From: JACQFK01 sp964619955
GTDB taxonomy: Bacteria > Planctomycetota > MHYJ01 > JACPRB01
DNA: 64,000 bases
Assembly (NCBI GenBank): GCA_964619955.1
Contig: CAZUJF010000027.1
Span: forward strand, 1 to 64,000
Direction: 5' to 3'
A model generated the notes under the pieces. That model was not told the DNA's origin. It ran no database searches and worked only from the letters and a program-made list of their open reading frames with translations. Made by a program: the position numbers and the translations under genes. Of this stretch, positions 1 through 8,768 are shown piece after piece. Positions within the stretch are counted from its first letter, which is position 1. Each line of letters begins with the position of its first letter.

Positions 1-22
1 CCCCGCAGCTGTACTTACAGAC

Positions 23-1405
23 ATGATGCTGCTCACGCTGCTCTGCTGCGCCGCCCTCCAGGAGAAGCCGATCTTCGTGGAAGGCTACCCCGACCGCTGG
101 AGCGTCCAAGCGGGGGACGACGTCGCGCTCCACGTTTCCAGCAGCACGCCCGCGTTCTCCATCGAGATCAGCCGCGTCGGAGCCGAAAGCCCGCTCGTCC
201 TGCGCAAGGAGGGCGTGAAAGGCGGGCCGCAGCCGGTTCCCGACAACGCCTCGACCCACGGCTGCGCCTGGCCGGCCGCGTTCAAGCTCACGATCCCGCC
301 GGACTGGAAAAGCGGCTACTACAACGTGCGCCTCAGCGTCTCGGACAACGGCGGCGAGTTCGTCCAGCGCGGCCGGCGCACGGCGGAGAGCCACGCCTTC
401 TTCGTCGTGCGGGCCGCCCAGCCGGGCCGCGACGCCCGCATCCTGCTCCAGCTCGCGACGAACACGTACAACGCCTACAACAACTGGGGCGGCACCAGCG
501 TCTACGCGTACCACGGCCGCAACAAGGTCCAAGGCCGCCGCGTCTCGATCCACCGTCCGCAGGCCAGCCAGTATTCCAACTGGGAGCGGCCCTTCGTCGC
601 CTGGGCCGAGAGCAACGGCTTCGCCCTCGAGTTCGCGACGAACAACGACCTGGAGTTCCGCCCGGACCTGCTCAAGGCCTACAAACTCGTGCTCTCCGTG
701 GGCCATGACGAGTATTGGTCCTCACCGATGCGGGACGCCGCGGACGCCTACATCGGCGCCGGCGGGAATGTCGCCTTCTTCAGCGGCAACACCTGCTGCT
801 GGCAGATCCGGAACGAGGAGGGCGGCAACGCCTTCACCTGCTGGAAGCAGGCCTTCAAGGAGGATCCGCTCTTCGCCGGCGGCGATCTGAAGCTGCTGAG
901 CACGCTCTGGAGCCACCATCTTGTGGCGCGGCCGGAGAACCAGCTCACGGGGACCGGGTTCCTATGGGGCGGCTACCATCGCAGCCACGGACAGCTGATG
1001 AACGGCTCGGGGGCCTTCAAGGTCCACCGGCCCGAGCACTGGATCTTTGCCGGAAGCGGGCTCAAGAGCGGCGAGGAGTTCGGGGGCAAGGACACGATCG
1101 TCGGCTACGAATGCGACGGCTGCGAGATCGAGTGGCGGGACGGGCTACCCTTCCCGACCGGCCGCGACGGCACGCCGAAGAACTTCGAGATCCTGGGCAC
1201 GGCCCCGGCGATCTGGCACCCGGACGACTGCGAATGGTACGAGCGCTGGGAGAAGGGCCGCCAGGGCAACGCGGTGCTCGGCAGCTACACCCGGGGCGGC
1301 ACGGTGGTCAGCACGGGCACGACGGACTGGTCGCATGGCCTGCGCGGCAACGATCCGGCGGTCGTCCGCATCACGCGCAACATCCTCGAGAAACTGGGGC
1401 GCTGA
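23..1405 (+). CDS. Exported N,N-dimethylformamidase beta-subunit-like protein
   Basis: 460 aa with a short N-terminal signal peptide (hydrophobic residues 2-12, Q-rich cleavage zone). The central and C-terminal part resembles the DMFase large-subunit C-terminal domain family: GHDEYW near residue 231 and a glycine-rich FFSGNTCCW segment shortly after are typical. An Ig-like beta domain appears to precede it (residues 15-130). In characterised members this family hydrolyses formamides, but many homologues in environmental genomes are uncharacterised, so the substrate is unknown. A TGTACT hexamer lies 7 nt before the ATG. The gene converges on the HEAT protein with only 4 nt between the two stops. 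Confidence 0.75.
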   Translation: MMLLTLLCCAALQEKPIFVEGYPDRWSVQAGDDVALHVSSSTPAFSIEISRVGAESPLVLRKEGVKGGPQPVPDNASTHGCAWPAAFKLTIPPDWKSGYYNVRLSVSDNGGEFVQRGRRTAESHAFFVVRAAQPGRDARILLQLATNTYNAYNNWGGTSVYAYHGRNKVQGRRVSIHRPQASQYSNWERPFVAWAESNGFALEFATNNDLEFRPDLLKAYKLVLSVGHDEYWSSPMRDAADAYIGAGGNVAFFSGNTCCWQIRNEEGGNAFTCWKQAFKEDPLFAGGDLKLLSTLWSHHLVARPENQLTGTGFLWGGYHRSHGQLMNGSGAFKVHRPEHWIFAGSGLKSGEEFGGKDTIVGYECDGCEIEWRDGLPFPTGRDGTPKNFEILGTAPAIWHPDDCEWYERWEKGRQGNAVLGSYTRGGTVVSTGTTDWSHGLRGNDPAVVRITRNILEKLGR

Positions 1406-1409
1406 CGGC

Positions 1410-2249
1410 TCATCCGCCCGCGCGGGTCAGCCCTTCGGTCGCGATCTCCCGGACGTAGGCCTCGGAGGCGTCTTCGCGCGTCTCCTTGAGGTGCCGGTAG
1501 ATCTTCGCGGATTCCGCCTTCTTGCCCGCCGCCAGAAGCCTCTCTGCAAGCAGCAGCGCGCTCGACGTTGCCTTGATGCGCTCGTAGCCGGGTTCGGCCC
1601 CCGCCGCCTTCAGGATGAGCTCCACTGAAGTAGCATCCCCGATCCGCGCGAGCCCCCAGGCCGCGGCGAGGCGGGTGTCGCGATCCGCATCCGCGACGGC
1701 CTCCCGCAGCATCCCCGCTGAGTCCACGTCGGCCAGGACACCCAGGGCCTGAATCACGGTCAGTCGTTGACCCGCCTTCAGGTCGGGCAGCGCCTTGCGG
1801 AATTCCGCCGCGGCGCCGTCCCGAATCGAGAGCAGGGCTTGAGTGGCATACTCGCAGAGTTCGGCGTCCGCGAGCAGCTTCCCCAGGGCCGGGACCGCGC
1901 TCTTGTCGCCGATCACCTGAAGCTGCCGGGCCAGATACCCGACGGCGCTCTTGGAGCGCTCGGCACCCAGCTGCGAGGCCAAGGCCTCCACGAAGAGCGT
2001 CCGGCCCGCCTCCTTCCCCGGCCGTCCCAGGTACTGCGCCAGGGCGTGCAGCAGGTAGCGCGCCTTGTAGTCCGCGCCGTCGTCGACGTCCTTCAGGAGC
2101 GCGACGACCCCGATCAGACTCTCCCGGCCCCCGGCCAGCAGGCCGTCGAGCACGGGAATGATTTCCTCCCACGCGGGACCCGTGAAGGTGCCCCGCTTGT
2201 CGAGGGGCGGGACCCGGTCCACCAGTTCGGCCAGTTTGTCCTGTCTCAT
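1410..2249 (-). CDS. HEAT-repeat protein
   Basis: 279 aa made almost entirely of degenerate helical repeats of HEAT/PBS-lyase type, for example segments reading ALGKLLADAELCEYATQAL and AAWGLARIGDA. No signal peptide or catalytic motif is visible, so it is likely a scaffold or protein-interaction factor. It is the last gene of a minus-strand unit behind two Gfo/Idh/MocA oxidoreductases. Its ribosome binding site (AAGGGA) overlaps the stop codon of the upstream oxidoreductase, which indicates translational coupling. HEAT proteins beside exported oxidoreductases are common in Planctomycetota; the partner is not known. Confidence 0.75.
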   Translation of the reverse strand: MRQDKLAELVDRVPPLDKRGTFTGPAWEEIIPVLDGLLAGGRESLIGVVALLKDVDDGADYKARYLLHALAQYLGRPGKEAGRTLFVEALASQLGAERSKSAVGYLARQLQVIGDKSAVPALGKLLADAELCEYATQALLSIRDGAAAEFRKALPDLKAGQRLTVIQALGVLADVDSAGMLREAVADADRDTRLAAAWGLARIGDATSVELILKAAGAEPGYERIKATSSALLLAERLLAAGKKAESAKIYRHLKETREDASEAYVREIATEGLTRAGG

Positions 2250-2259
2250 GATCGATCCC

Positions 2260-3483
2260 TTACAGATGCCACGGGGCGCGCATCGGCGGATTCACATAGC
2301 GGTTGGCGAGTTCGTCGCCGATGTACTCCTCCTTCACCGGGTCGTAGCGCAGCTTCCGTCCGGTGCGGATCGCGGTGTTCGCCAGGTGCAGCAGCGTCGC
2401 GCAGCGGTGCGCTGCCTCGGCGTTGCCCCCTGGCTGCTTCCGCGTCTTCACCGCCTCGGCGAAGGTCACCAGCGGCTCGGGATCCGGCAGCGCCTGAATT
2501 TTCGTTCGGGTCTCCTCGTCCAGGCCCGCCAGCGACACGCCCTTCGATGCCTTTCGGTCGTATTTGTTGCCCCACTCGCCGCTCTCCAGCACGAGCGTGA
2601 AGCCGTCCGCGTACTTCATCTCGATCCAGCCCCACATTCCGCAGACTTCCGGATGCGCGGGAGGCGCGTAGGCCTCGATCTCCACGGGACTCGTGTCGTC
2701 CTTGCCGTAGATCCACTGGTAGGGGTCGAGCGTGTGCTGGGCCATATCGGCCAGCCCGCCGCCCTCATAGTCCCAGTAGCCGCGGTGCGTGCCGCCGTGC
2801 CGCGGCGGCACGTAAGGTTTCATCGGCGACGCTCCGACGTAGAGGTTCCAGTCGAGGTTCGCCGGCGCCGTCTGGGGCGCCACGTTGACGCGCCCGCTCC
2901 ACTCCTTGACCTTGAGGCCGCCGCTCTTCACGTAGACGCCCGGGTTGTCCTTCACGAGCCCGCTGCGCATGATCTTGTGCGTCTCGATGTTCTTCTTGTC
3001 CCGGCTCGCGCCGAAACGCCCGAACGTGCCGATCTGGAAGATGCGCTTGTAGCGTTTGAACGCATCCGCCACGGCGCGCCCTTCCGCGATGAAGCGCGTC
3101 ATGGGCTTCTCGCAGAGCACGTCCTTGCCCGCCTCGGCGGCGGCGATCGAGATGATCGAATGCCAGTGCGGCGGCGTGCCGATCGCGATGAGATCGATGT
3201 CCTTCCGCTCCAGGACCCGGCGGAAATCCGTGTAGAACGTCTTGTTGTCCGCCTTGTCCCCGAACTTGACGTCGCACTGCGCGCGCAGCTCGACGTTGAG
3301 GTCCTTGCACATCTCCTTGTAGGTGCTCGGACCGCGCCCGCCGCAACCGATGAGCGCGCCGCCGAAGACCTCGCTCGGGGGCGTGTGCCGCGGGCCGCCC
3401 AGCACATGGGGCGGGACGATCGTGAAGAGGCCCGCGGACGCCGCGGAGCCTTTGAGGAAGGAGCGCCGGCTGATGTTGGCCAT
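2260..3483 (-). CDS. Tat-exported Gfo/Idh/MocA family oxidoreductase
   Basis: 407 aa. A twin-arginine signal (SRRSFLKGSAASAG) occupies the N-terminus, followed by the Rossmann segment (GALIGCGGRG near residue 44) and the family hallmark CEKPMT near residue 145. The C-terminal half is the alpha/beta sheet domain. Family members use NAD(P) to oxidise or isomerise sugars and inositols. The Tat signal implies folding with cofactor before export to the periplasm. The gene lies 13 nt downstream of a second family member on the same strand, preceded by an AAGGGGG ribosome binding site. The substrate cannot be read from the sequence. Confidence 0.88.
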   Translation of the reverse strand: MANISRRSFLKGSAASAGLFTIVPPHVLGGPRHTPPSEVFGGALIGCGGRGPSTYKEMCKDLNVELRAQCDVKFGDKADNKTFYTDFRRVLERKDIDLIAIGTPPHWHSIISIAAAEAGKDVLCEKPMTRFIAEGRAVADAFKRYKRIFQIGTFGRFGASRDKKNIETHKIMRSGLVKDNPGVYVKSGGLKVKEWSGRVNVAPQTAPANLDWNLYVGASPMKPYVPPRHGGTHRGYWDYEGGGLADMAQHTLDPYQWIYGKDDTSPVEIEAYAPPAHPEVCGMWGWIEMKYADGFTLVLESGEWGNKYDRKASKGVSLAGLDEETRTKIQALPDPEPLVTFAEAVKTRKQPGGNAEAAHRCATLLHLANTAIRTGRKLRYDPVKEEYIGDELANRYVNPPMRAPWHL

Positions 3484-3496
3484 CCGTCAAGCCCCC

Positions 3497-5053
3497 TTAA
3501 AGTCCCGGGACTTCCCAGCCCTTGCGATACGTGCGCCGCAACAGCGCGGCGGCCTCCGGCGAGCCTTCGAGCTTCATCTCGGCGGCGTTCCAGGTCAGCT
3601 TCTTGCCCGGCACCCGGTTGGCGATCACGCCGAGCAGGACGAATTCCGTGAGCGGGCCCGAATAATCGAAGTTCGCCGACGGCGTCCCCTTCCCCAGGCA
3701 GGCGTCCACCCACTGGTGCCAGTGGCTGGCCCCCTCGGCCTGGGGCAAAACGTAGTCCTTGAACTTGTCGGCGGGCAGCAGCTGCGGACGCGCGACGTGC
3801 GGGAGCAGCATGAAACCCTTCTCGCCGATGAACATCGACCCCTGGTCGGGGATCTTGTCCACGGGCCACCCCTTGAGATCCGGCATCGCGTCGCCGTCGT
3901 ACCAGGTCAGCGGGAGAGGATCGACCGTGTACTTCGTCCCCGGGAACGTGTAACGGACCTTGTTCTTGGTGGCGAACGATTCCGGCGGCGGCACGTCGCT
4001 CTCCGACAGGATCGTCAGCGGCTGCGTCAGCGCCAGCGCGCCCGCGATGGGGTCGAGGATGTGGATCGACATGTCGCCCATGGTCCCGCAGCCGAAGTCC
4101 GTCCATTTGCGCCAGTTGCCCGGGTGGTAGAGGCCCCTTTTGTACGGGCGCTCGGGCGCCGTGCCCAGCCAGAGATCCCAGTCGATGTTCGCCGGGACCG
4201 GGTCCGAGCCTTCGGGACGCGCCCCGTCGAAGCCCCACTTCTTGTTGCTCCAGCTGTGGACTTCCGTCACCTTGCCGATGGCGCCGTCCTGGATGACCTT
4301 GACGGCCAGCCGGTACTCCTTCCCGGAGTGCACCTGGATGCCCATCTGGGTCATGAGCTTCTTCGAACGCGCCGTCTCGGCCAGCTTCCGCGCCTCGTAG
4401 ACGTCGTGCGTCAGCGGCTTCTGGCAGTAGACGTGTTTGCCCGCGTTCAGCGCCGACATCGCCGCCGCGGCGTGCATGTGGTCGGGGGTGCCGACGTTGA
4501 CGATGTCGATCTCCCCGGCGATCTCCGAGAACATCTTGCGATAGTCCCGGTACAGCTTCGCTCCGGGGTATTTCTTTCCGGCGCTTTCGAGGTTCTTGAG
4601 GTCCACGTCGCAGAGCGCGACGACCTGGACGGCGGGATGGCCGGCGAGGTTGCCCAGGTCCGCCCCGCCCATGCCGCCGCAGCCGATGGTGGCCAGGCGG
4701 AGTTTCTTCCCGGCTTCCTGGCGGGCGAAGGCCCGCGGGCCGACGTTGACGATGTCGATCTCCCCGGCGATCTCCGAGAACATCTTGCGATAGTCCCGGT
4801 ACAGCTTCGCTCCGGGGTATTTCTTTCCGGCGCTTTCGAGGTTCTTGAGGTCCACGTCGCAGAGCGCGACGACCTGGACGGCGGGATGGCCGGCGAGGTT
4901 GCCCAGGTCCGCCCCGCCCATGCCGCCGCAGCCGATGGTGGCCAGGCGGAGTTTCTTCCCGGCTTCCTGGCGGGCGAAGGCCCGCGGGCCGAGCAGGAGG
5001 GAGCCGGCGGCGGCGCCCGTGCCCGCCAGGAAGCCTCTGCGGCTGATCGTCAT
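3497..5053 (-). CDS. Tat-exported Gfo/Idh/MocA oxidoreductase with internal 83-residue duplication
   Basis: 518 aa from the ATG chosen here, because AGAGG lies 10 nt before it; an in-frame TTG at 5071 is the alternative. A Tat signal (SRRGFLAGTGAAAG) is followed by a Rossmann segment (IGCGGMGG) that occurs twice because residues 22-104 are repeated exactly as 105-187. The rest is a normal family protein, with CQKPLT near residue 217. Without the duplication the length would be 435 aa, typical of the family. The repeated part covers the NAD-binding beta-alpha-beta unit only up to IDIVNV, so the product has one complete and one truncated nucleotide-binding half. It may be non-functional or an assembly artefact. 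Confidence 0.85.
   Translation of the reverse strand: MTISRRGFLAGTGAAAGSLLLGPRAFARQEAGKKLRLATIGCGGMGGADLGNLAGHPAVQVVALCDVDLKNLESAGKKYPGAKLYRDYRKMFSEIAGEIDIVNVGPRAFARQEAGKKLRLATIGCGGMGGADLGNLAGHPAVQVVALCDVDLKNLESAGKKYPGAKLYRDYRKMFSEIAGEIDIVNVGTPDHMHAAAAMSALNAGKHVYCQKPLTHDVYEARKLAETARSKKLMTQMGIQVHSGKEYRLAVKVIQDGAIGKVTEVHSWSNKKWGFDGARPEGSDPVPANIDWDLWLGTAPERPYKRGLYHPGNWRKWTDFGCGTMGDMSIHILDPIAGALALTQPLTILSESDVPPPESFATKNKVRYTFPGTKYTVDPLPLTWYDGDAMPDLKGWPVDKIPDQGSMFIGEKGFMLLPHVARPQLLPADKFKDYVLPQAEGASHWHQWVDACLGKGTPSANFDYSGPLTEFVLLGVIANRVPGKKLTWNAAEMKLEGSPEAAALLRRTYRKGWEVPGL
4490..4992. repeat. Perfect 249-bp direct tandem duplication with GCCGA junctions
   Basis: Bases 4490-4738 and 4739-4987 are identical over the full 249 bp. 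The pentamer GCCGA occurs at both outer edges and at the internal junction (4490-4494, 4739-4743, 4988-4992), so the breakpoints share 5 bp of microhomology. The unit is 83 codons, so the reading frame of the oxidoreductase gene is preserved. Zero divergence means a very recent event or an assembly error. Confidence 0.95.
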
Positions 5054-5154
5054 CGTGGTCAAGCCTCTCAAAAGGGACGCCTATAAGACACTCGGGGGGG
5101 CACCGGAGTCTCGAAATCCCGCACGAGAGCGACCCCTCCGTCTCCTCGCGCCCT

Positions 5155-5183
5155 TTGACCATTTCCGCCCGGGAAAGTAGGAT
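5155..5183 (+). promoter_or_regulatory. Promoter of the thr operon
   Basis: TTGACC (5155-5160), a 17-bp spacer and TAGGAT (5178-5183). The thrC ATG lies 11 nt after the -10 box, so the predicted leader is only about 4 nt and no Shine-Dalgarno sequence is needed or seen. Confidence 0.6.
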
Positions 5184-5194
5184 GGGCGGCTCTT

Positions 5195-6373
5195 ATGGAC
5201 CTCCGCTGCACCGCCTGCGGGGCCCGGTTCAAGCCCGAGCCCACCCTGTACTCCTGCCGCGCCTGCAACGACCCGCTTGAAGCCGTCTATGACGACGCGG
5301 AGTTCGCCCGTGCCGTCTCCTTCGAGGGCCAGGGCGTCTGGCGCTACCAGCCGCTGCTGCCCTTCCCCCGTGCGGTGACGCTCGGCGAAGGCGCCACGGG
5401 GCTGCATGCCTGCGAGCGCGTGGGCAAGGAGCTCGGCATCTCCCGGCTCTTCGTCAAGAACGAAGGCGAGAACCCGACGGGCTCGTTCAAGGACCGCGGC
5501 ATGACGGTCGGCCTCGCCGCCGCCAAAGCCGCCGGCGCGCGCGCGGTGGGCTGCGCCTCGACGGGCAACACCTCCGCCTCCATGGCCGCCTACGCCGCCC
5601 GCGCGGGACTGAAGGCGCTGGTCCTGCTCCCCGCCGGCAAGGTCGCCCTCGGAAAACTCAGCCAGGCCATCGCCCACGGCGCCCGCATCGCGCAGGTCGA
5701 GGGCAACTTCGACGACGCCATGCGCCTCATCGTCGAACTCTCCGTGAAGGAACAGGCCGTCTACCTGCTCAACTCCCTGAACCCGTACCGCCTCGAGGGG
5801 CAGAAGACGCTCGCGTTCGAGGTCTGCGAGGCCCTCGGGAAGGCGCCGGACGTGCTCGTGCTCCCCATGGGCAACGCGGGCAACATCAGCGCGATCTGGA
5901 AGGGCTTCCTCGAATGGAAGCGCCTGGGCCGCATCCAGAAGCTGCCCCGCATGATCGGCGTGCAGGCCGAGAAGGCCTCGCCGCTCGCCCGGGCCTGGCG
6001 CGACAAGACCGAGTACCGGCCCCAGGCCGACCCCGAGACCCTCGCGACCGCGATCCGCATCGGCTCGCCCGTGAACTGGCGCAAGGCGATGGCCGCGCTC
6101 AAGGACTCCGGCGGCGACGCCGGGACCGTCACGGACGACGAGATCCTCTCCGCCCAGCAGTACCTCGCCCGGACCGAGGGGCTCTTCGTCGAGCCCGCGA
6201 GCGCGGTCCCCATCGCCTGGCTGCGCAAGCAGCGCCTCGCGGACGCGGAGACGGTGGTCTGCGTCACGACCGGTCACGGGCTCAAGGATCCCGACGCGCT
6301 CTCGAAAGCGCCCGTGATCATGCAGCAGGTCAAGCCCACGCTCGACGCCCTGAGAAAGGTCCTCGAGGCATGA
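5195..6373 (+). CDS. thrC: Threonine synthase
   Basis: 392 aa PLP enzyme converting O-phosphohomoserine to threonine. An N-terminal zinc ribbon (CTAC and CRAC pairs, residues 4-25) precedes the fold-type II core. The PLP lysine is in GSFKDRG (near residue 98), and the tetraglycine-like phosphate loop is GNAGN near residue 228. Length and zinc ribbon match class I bacterial threonine synthases. The stop overlaps the start of hom (ATGA), and hom overlaps ask in the same way, so all three steps are translationally coupled in one threonine operon. Confidence 0.95.
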   Translation: MDLRCTACGARFKPEPTLYSCRACNDPLEAVYDDAEFARAVSFEGQGVWRYQPLLPFPRAVTLGEGATGLHACERVGKELGISRLFVKNEGENPTGSFKDRGMTVGLAAAKAAGARAVGCASTGNTSASMAAYAARAGLKALVLLPAGKVALGKLSQAIAHGARIAQVEGNFDDAMRLIVELSVKEQAVYLLNSLNPYRLEGQKTLAFEVCEALGKAPDVLVLPMGNAGNISAIWKGFLEWKRLGRIQKLPRMIGVQAEKASPLARAWRDKTEYRPQADPETLATAIRIGSPVNWRKAMAALKDSGGDAGTVTDDEILSAQQYLARTEGLFVEPASAVPIAWLRKQRLADAETVVCVTTGHGLKDPDALSKAPVIMQQVKPTLDALRKVLEA

Positions 6374-7392
6374 AGATCCTGCTCGTCGGCTTCGGCGTCG
6401 TGGGACGCTCCACCCTGGAACTGTTCGAGGAGCAGCGTTCCAAGCTCTACTCCCGCCACGGCCTCTCCCCGCAGATCGTCGGCGTCATCGACTCGAAGGG
6501 CGCGGCGATCTCCCCGGCGGGCCTGGACGTGCGGACGCTGCTCGAGGCCAAGGACAAACACGGCTCGGTCGGCGCGTATCCCGCGCACGGCGTTCGCGGC
6601 GCGAAGGAGTCCGACCTCATCGCCGAAAGCGAGGCGCAGCTCGTCATCGAGGCGACGCCGACGACCGTGAAGACGCCGGGCCCCTCGCTCGAACGGCTGA
6701 AGGCCGCGTTTCGCACCGGCAAACACGTGATCTGCGTCAACAAGGCGCCGCTCGCGGTGGCCTTCCCCGCGCTGCAGGAGCTCAGCCGCCACAACCGCAG
6801 CCTGTTCCGCTACTCGGGGACGGTGGGCGGCGGGACGCCCGTGCTCGCCCTCGCGGAGGAGGTCGCCCGCGGCAGCGAGGTGACCGCCGTGCGCGCCATC
6901 CTCAACGGGACCACGAATTTCATCCTCACGCGCATGGACAAGGACGGCTGGGACTTCGACACCGCGCTCAAGGAGGCCCAGCGCCTCGGCTACGCGGAGG
7001 CGGACCCCTCGTCCGACGTGGACGGCGTGGACACCGCGACGAAGATCGTGATCCTCGCCAACGGCGTGCTCGGGCGTCCCTGCACGATCTCCGACGTGAG
7101 GATCGAGGGCATCCGCGGCGTCACCAAGGCCCGCGTGGACGCGGCGAAGAAGGCCAGCAAGGCGGTCAAGCTGATCGCGCGCATCGGCGAGGCGGGGCTG
7201 TCCGTCTCGCCCGAGGAGGTGGATGCCGACTCGCCGCTGAACGTCGGCGGCAGCCTCAACTGCCTCTCGCTCACCCTGAAGACCGGCGGCGACGTCTCGC
7301 TGACCGGGCGGGGCGCGGGCGGTCCGGAGACCGCGACCGCGGTGATGCGCGATCTCATCGACATCTGGCATTCCATCGGGAGCGCGCGATGA
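6370..7392 (+). CDS. hom: Homoserine dehydrogenase
   Basis: 340 aa. NAD(P)H-dependent reduction of aspartate semialdehyde to homoserine. It has the nucleotide-binding GFGVVGRS at the N-terminus, the NGTTNFIL motif near residue 179, and the family signature EADPSSDVDG near residue 212. It ends at the catalytic domain: the C-terminal ACT regulatory domain of many homoserine dehydrogenases is missing, as in short hom types. The ATG overlaps the thrC stop by 4 nt and was preferred over longer in-frame extensions, which only read through thrC. Confidence 0.95.
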   Translation: MKILLVGFGVVGRSTLELFEEQRSKLYSRHGLSPQIVGVIDSKGAAISPAGLDVRTLLEAKDKHGSVGAYPAHGVRGAKESDLIAESEAQLVIEATPTTVKTPGPSLERLKAAFRTGKHVICVNKAPLAVAFPALQELSRHNRSLFRYSGTVGGGTPVLALAEEVARGSEVTAVRAILNGTTNFILTRMDKDGWDFDTALKEAQRLGYAEADPSSDVDGVDTATKIVILANGVLGRPCTISDVRIEGIRGVTKARVDAAKKASKAVKLIARIGEAGLSVSPEEVDADSPLNVGGSLNCLSLTLKTGGDVSLTGRGAGGPETATAVMRDLIDIWHSIGSAR

Positions 7393-8768
7393 AACTCGTC
7401 ATGAAATTCGGCGGCAGCTCGGTGGCGGACGCGGCCCGCATGCGCCGCTGCGCGACGCTGGTGAAGGAACGCACGCCGCAGGACCGCGTCGTCGTCGTCG
7501 TCTCCGCCCTCGACGGCATGACGGAGGAGCTGCTCGCCCTGGCGGAGGCGGCGGGGACCTCCAACGCCCCGGCGATGAAGGCGCGCCTCGACGAGCTCCG
7601 CACGCGGCACCAGGCCGCCGCGAAGGAGCTGGGCAAACCCGCCCTGCTCGACGGGCTGCTCGAACAGCTGGACCGCCTGGCCCTGGGCATCTCGATGGTC
7701 GGGGAGCTGACGCCGCGGTCCCGCGACGCGGTGGTCTCCTTCGGCGAACGGCTGTCCGCGCCGCTCTTCTCCCGCGCCCTCGAGCTGGAGGGCCTGAAAT
7801 CCCGCGCCTGGACGGGCCAGGAGATCGGGCTCGTCACGGACGAGCGCTTCGGCGAGGCCGAGCCGCTGATGGAGCTCTCGCTCTACCAGATCGCCGGCGC
7901 GCTCAAGGCTCCGCTCGAGGCGGGCGAGGTCGCCGTCGTCACGGGCTTCATCGCCGCCACGCAGCACGGGGTCGTCACCACGATCGGCCGCGGCGGCAGC
8001 GACTACACGGCGACCATCGTCGGGGCGGCGCTCAAGGCCGACGAGGTCTGGATCTGGAGCGACGTGGACGGCCTGATGACGGCGGATCCGCGCATCGTGC
8101 CCGGGGCGCGCCTGCTGACGCAGATCCGCTTCATCGAGGCGATCGAGATGGGGCTCTTCGGGGCCAAGTCCATGCATCCGCGCGCGCTGGAGCCGGCGGC
8201 GGACCGGAAGATCCCGGTCCGCATGAAGAACACGTTCAATCCGCAGGGCCCGGGGACGCTGATCTCCGACGACGGCGGACGCCCGAACGAGATCATCCGG
8301 TCGGTGCTGCTCGTCAAGGACGCCGGCCTGATCAACATCCAGGGCGCCGCCATGATGGGGCGTCCCGGGACGGCCGCCAAGATCCTCTCCCTGCTCGCGC
8401 GCGAGCTGATCAACGTGCGCATGATCATCCTGTCGGTGTCCGAGGGCGGGATCTCCCTGGCGGTCAACGGCGCGCAGGCGGCGCAGTCCAAGGCGCTGCT
8501 CGAGGCGAACCTGCTGCGGACGGGCGACGCGCGCGAGATCCAGCTGATCGAGAAGGTGTCGATCGTCGCGGTGATCGGCAGCTACATGCGCGGCTATCCC
8601 GGCACGGCGGGGCGCGTCTTCACGGCGGCCGGCCGCGCAGGCGTGAACGTCATGGCCATCGCGCAGGGCTCGTCGGAGCTCTCGATCTCCTTCATCGTCA
8701 AGGGCGAGCAGGGGCCGGACGCGGTCCGGGTGCTCCACGAGGAGTTCCTCGGGACGAAGGCGGTTTAG
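7389..8768 (+). CDS. Aspartate kinase
   Basis: 459 aa, the first enzyme of the aspartate pathway. The amino-acid kinase domain begins with KFGGSSVAD (residues 5-13) and contains the GRGGSDYTA nucleotide/substrate motif near residue 201. Two ACT domains follow (about 310-459), the site of feedback inhibition in this family. The order thrC-hom-ask with 4-nt overlaps makes this the threonine operon kinase. It converges on the gspC-like gene, and the two stop codons share bases (8765-8768). Confidence 0.95.
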   Translation: MKLVMKFGGSSVADAARMRRCATLVKERTPQDRVVVVVSALDGMTEELLALAEAAGTSNAPAMKARLDELRTRHQAAAKELGKPALLDGLLEQLDRLALGISMVGELTPRSRDAVVSFGERLSAPLFSRALELEGLKSRAWTGQEIGLVTDERFGEAEPLMELSLYQIAGALKAPLEAGEVAVVTGFIAATQHGVVTTIGRGGSDYTATIVGAALKADEVWIWSDVDGLMTADPRIVPGARLLTQIRFIEAIEMGLFGAKSMHPRALEPAADRKIPVRMKNTFNPQGPGTLISDDGGRPNEIIRSVLLVKDAGLINIQGAAMMGRPGTAAKILSLLARELINVRMIILSVSEGGISLAVNGAQAAQSKALLEANLLRTGDAREIQLIEKVSIVAVIGSYMRGYPGTAGRVFTAAGRAGVNVMAIAQGSSELSISFIVKGEQGPDAVRVLHEEFLGTKAV

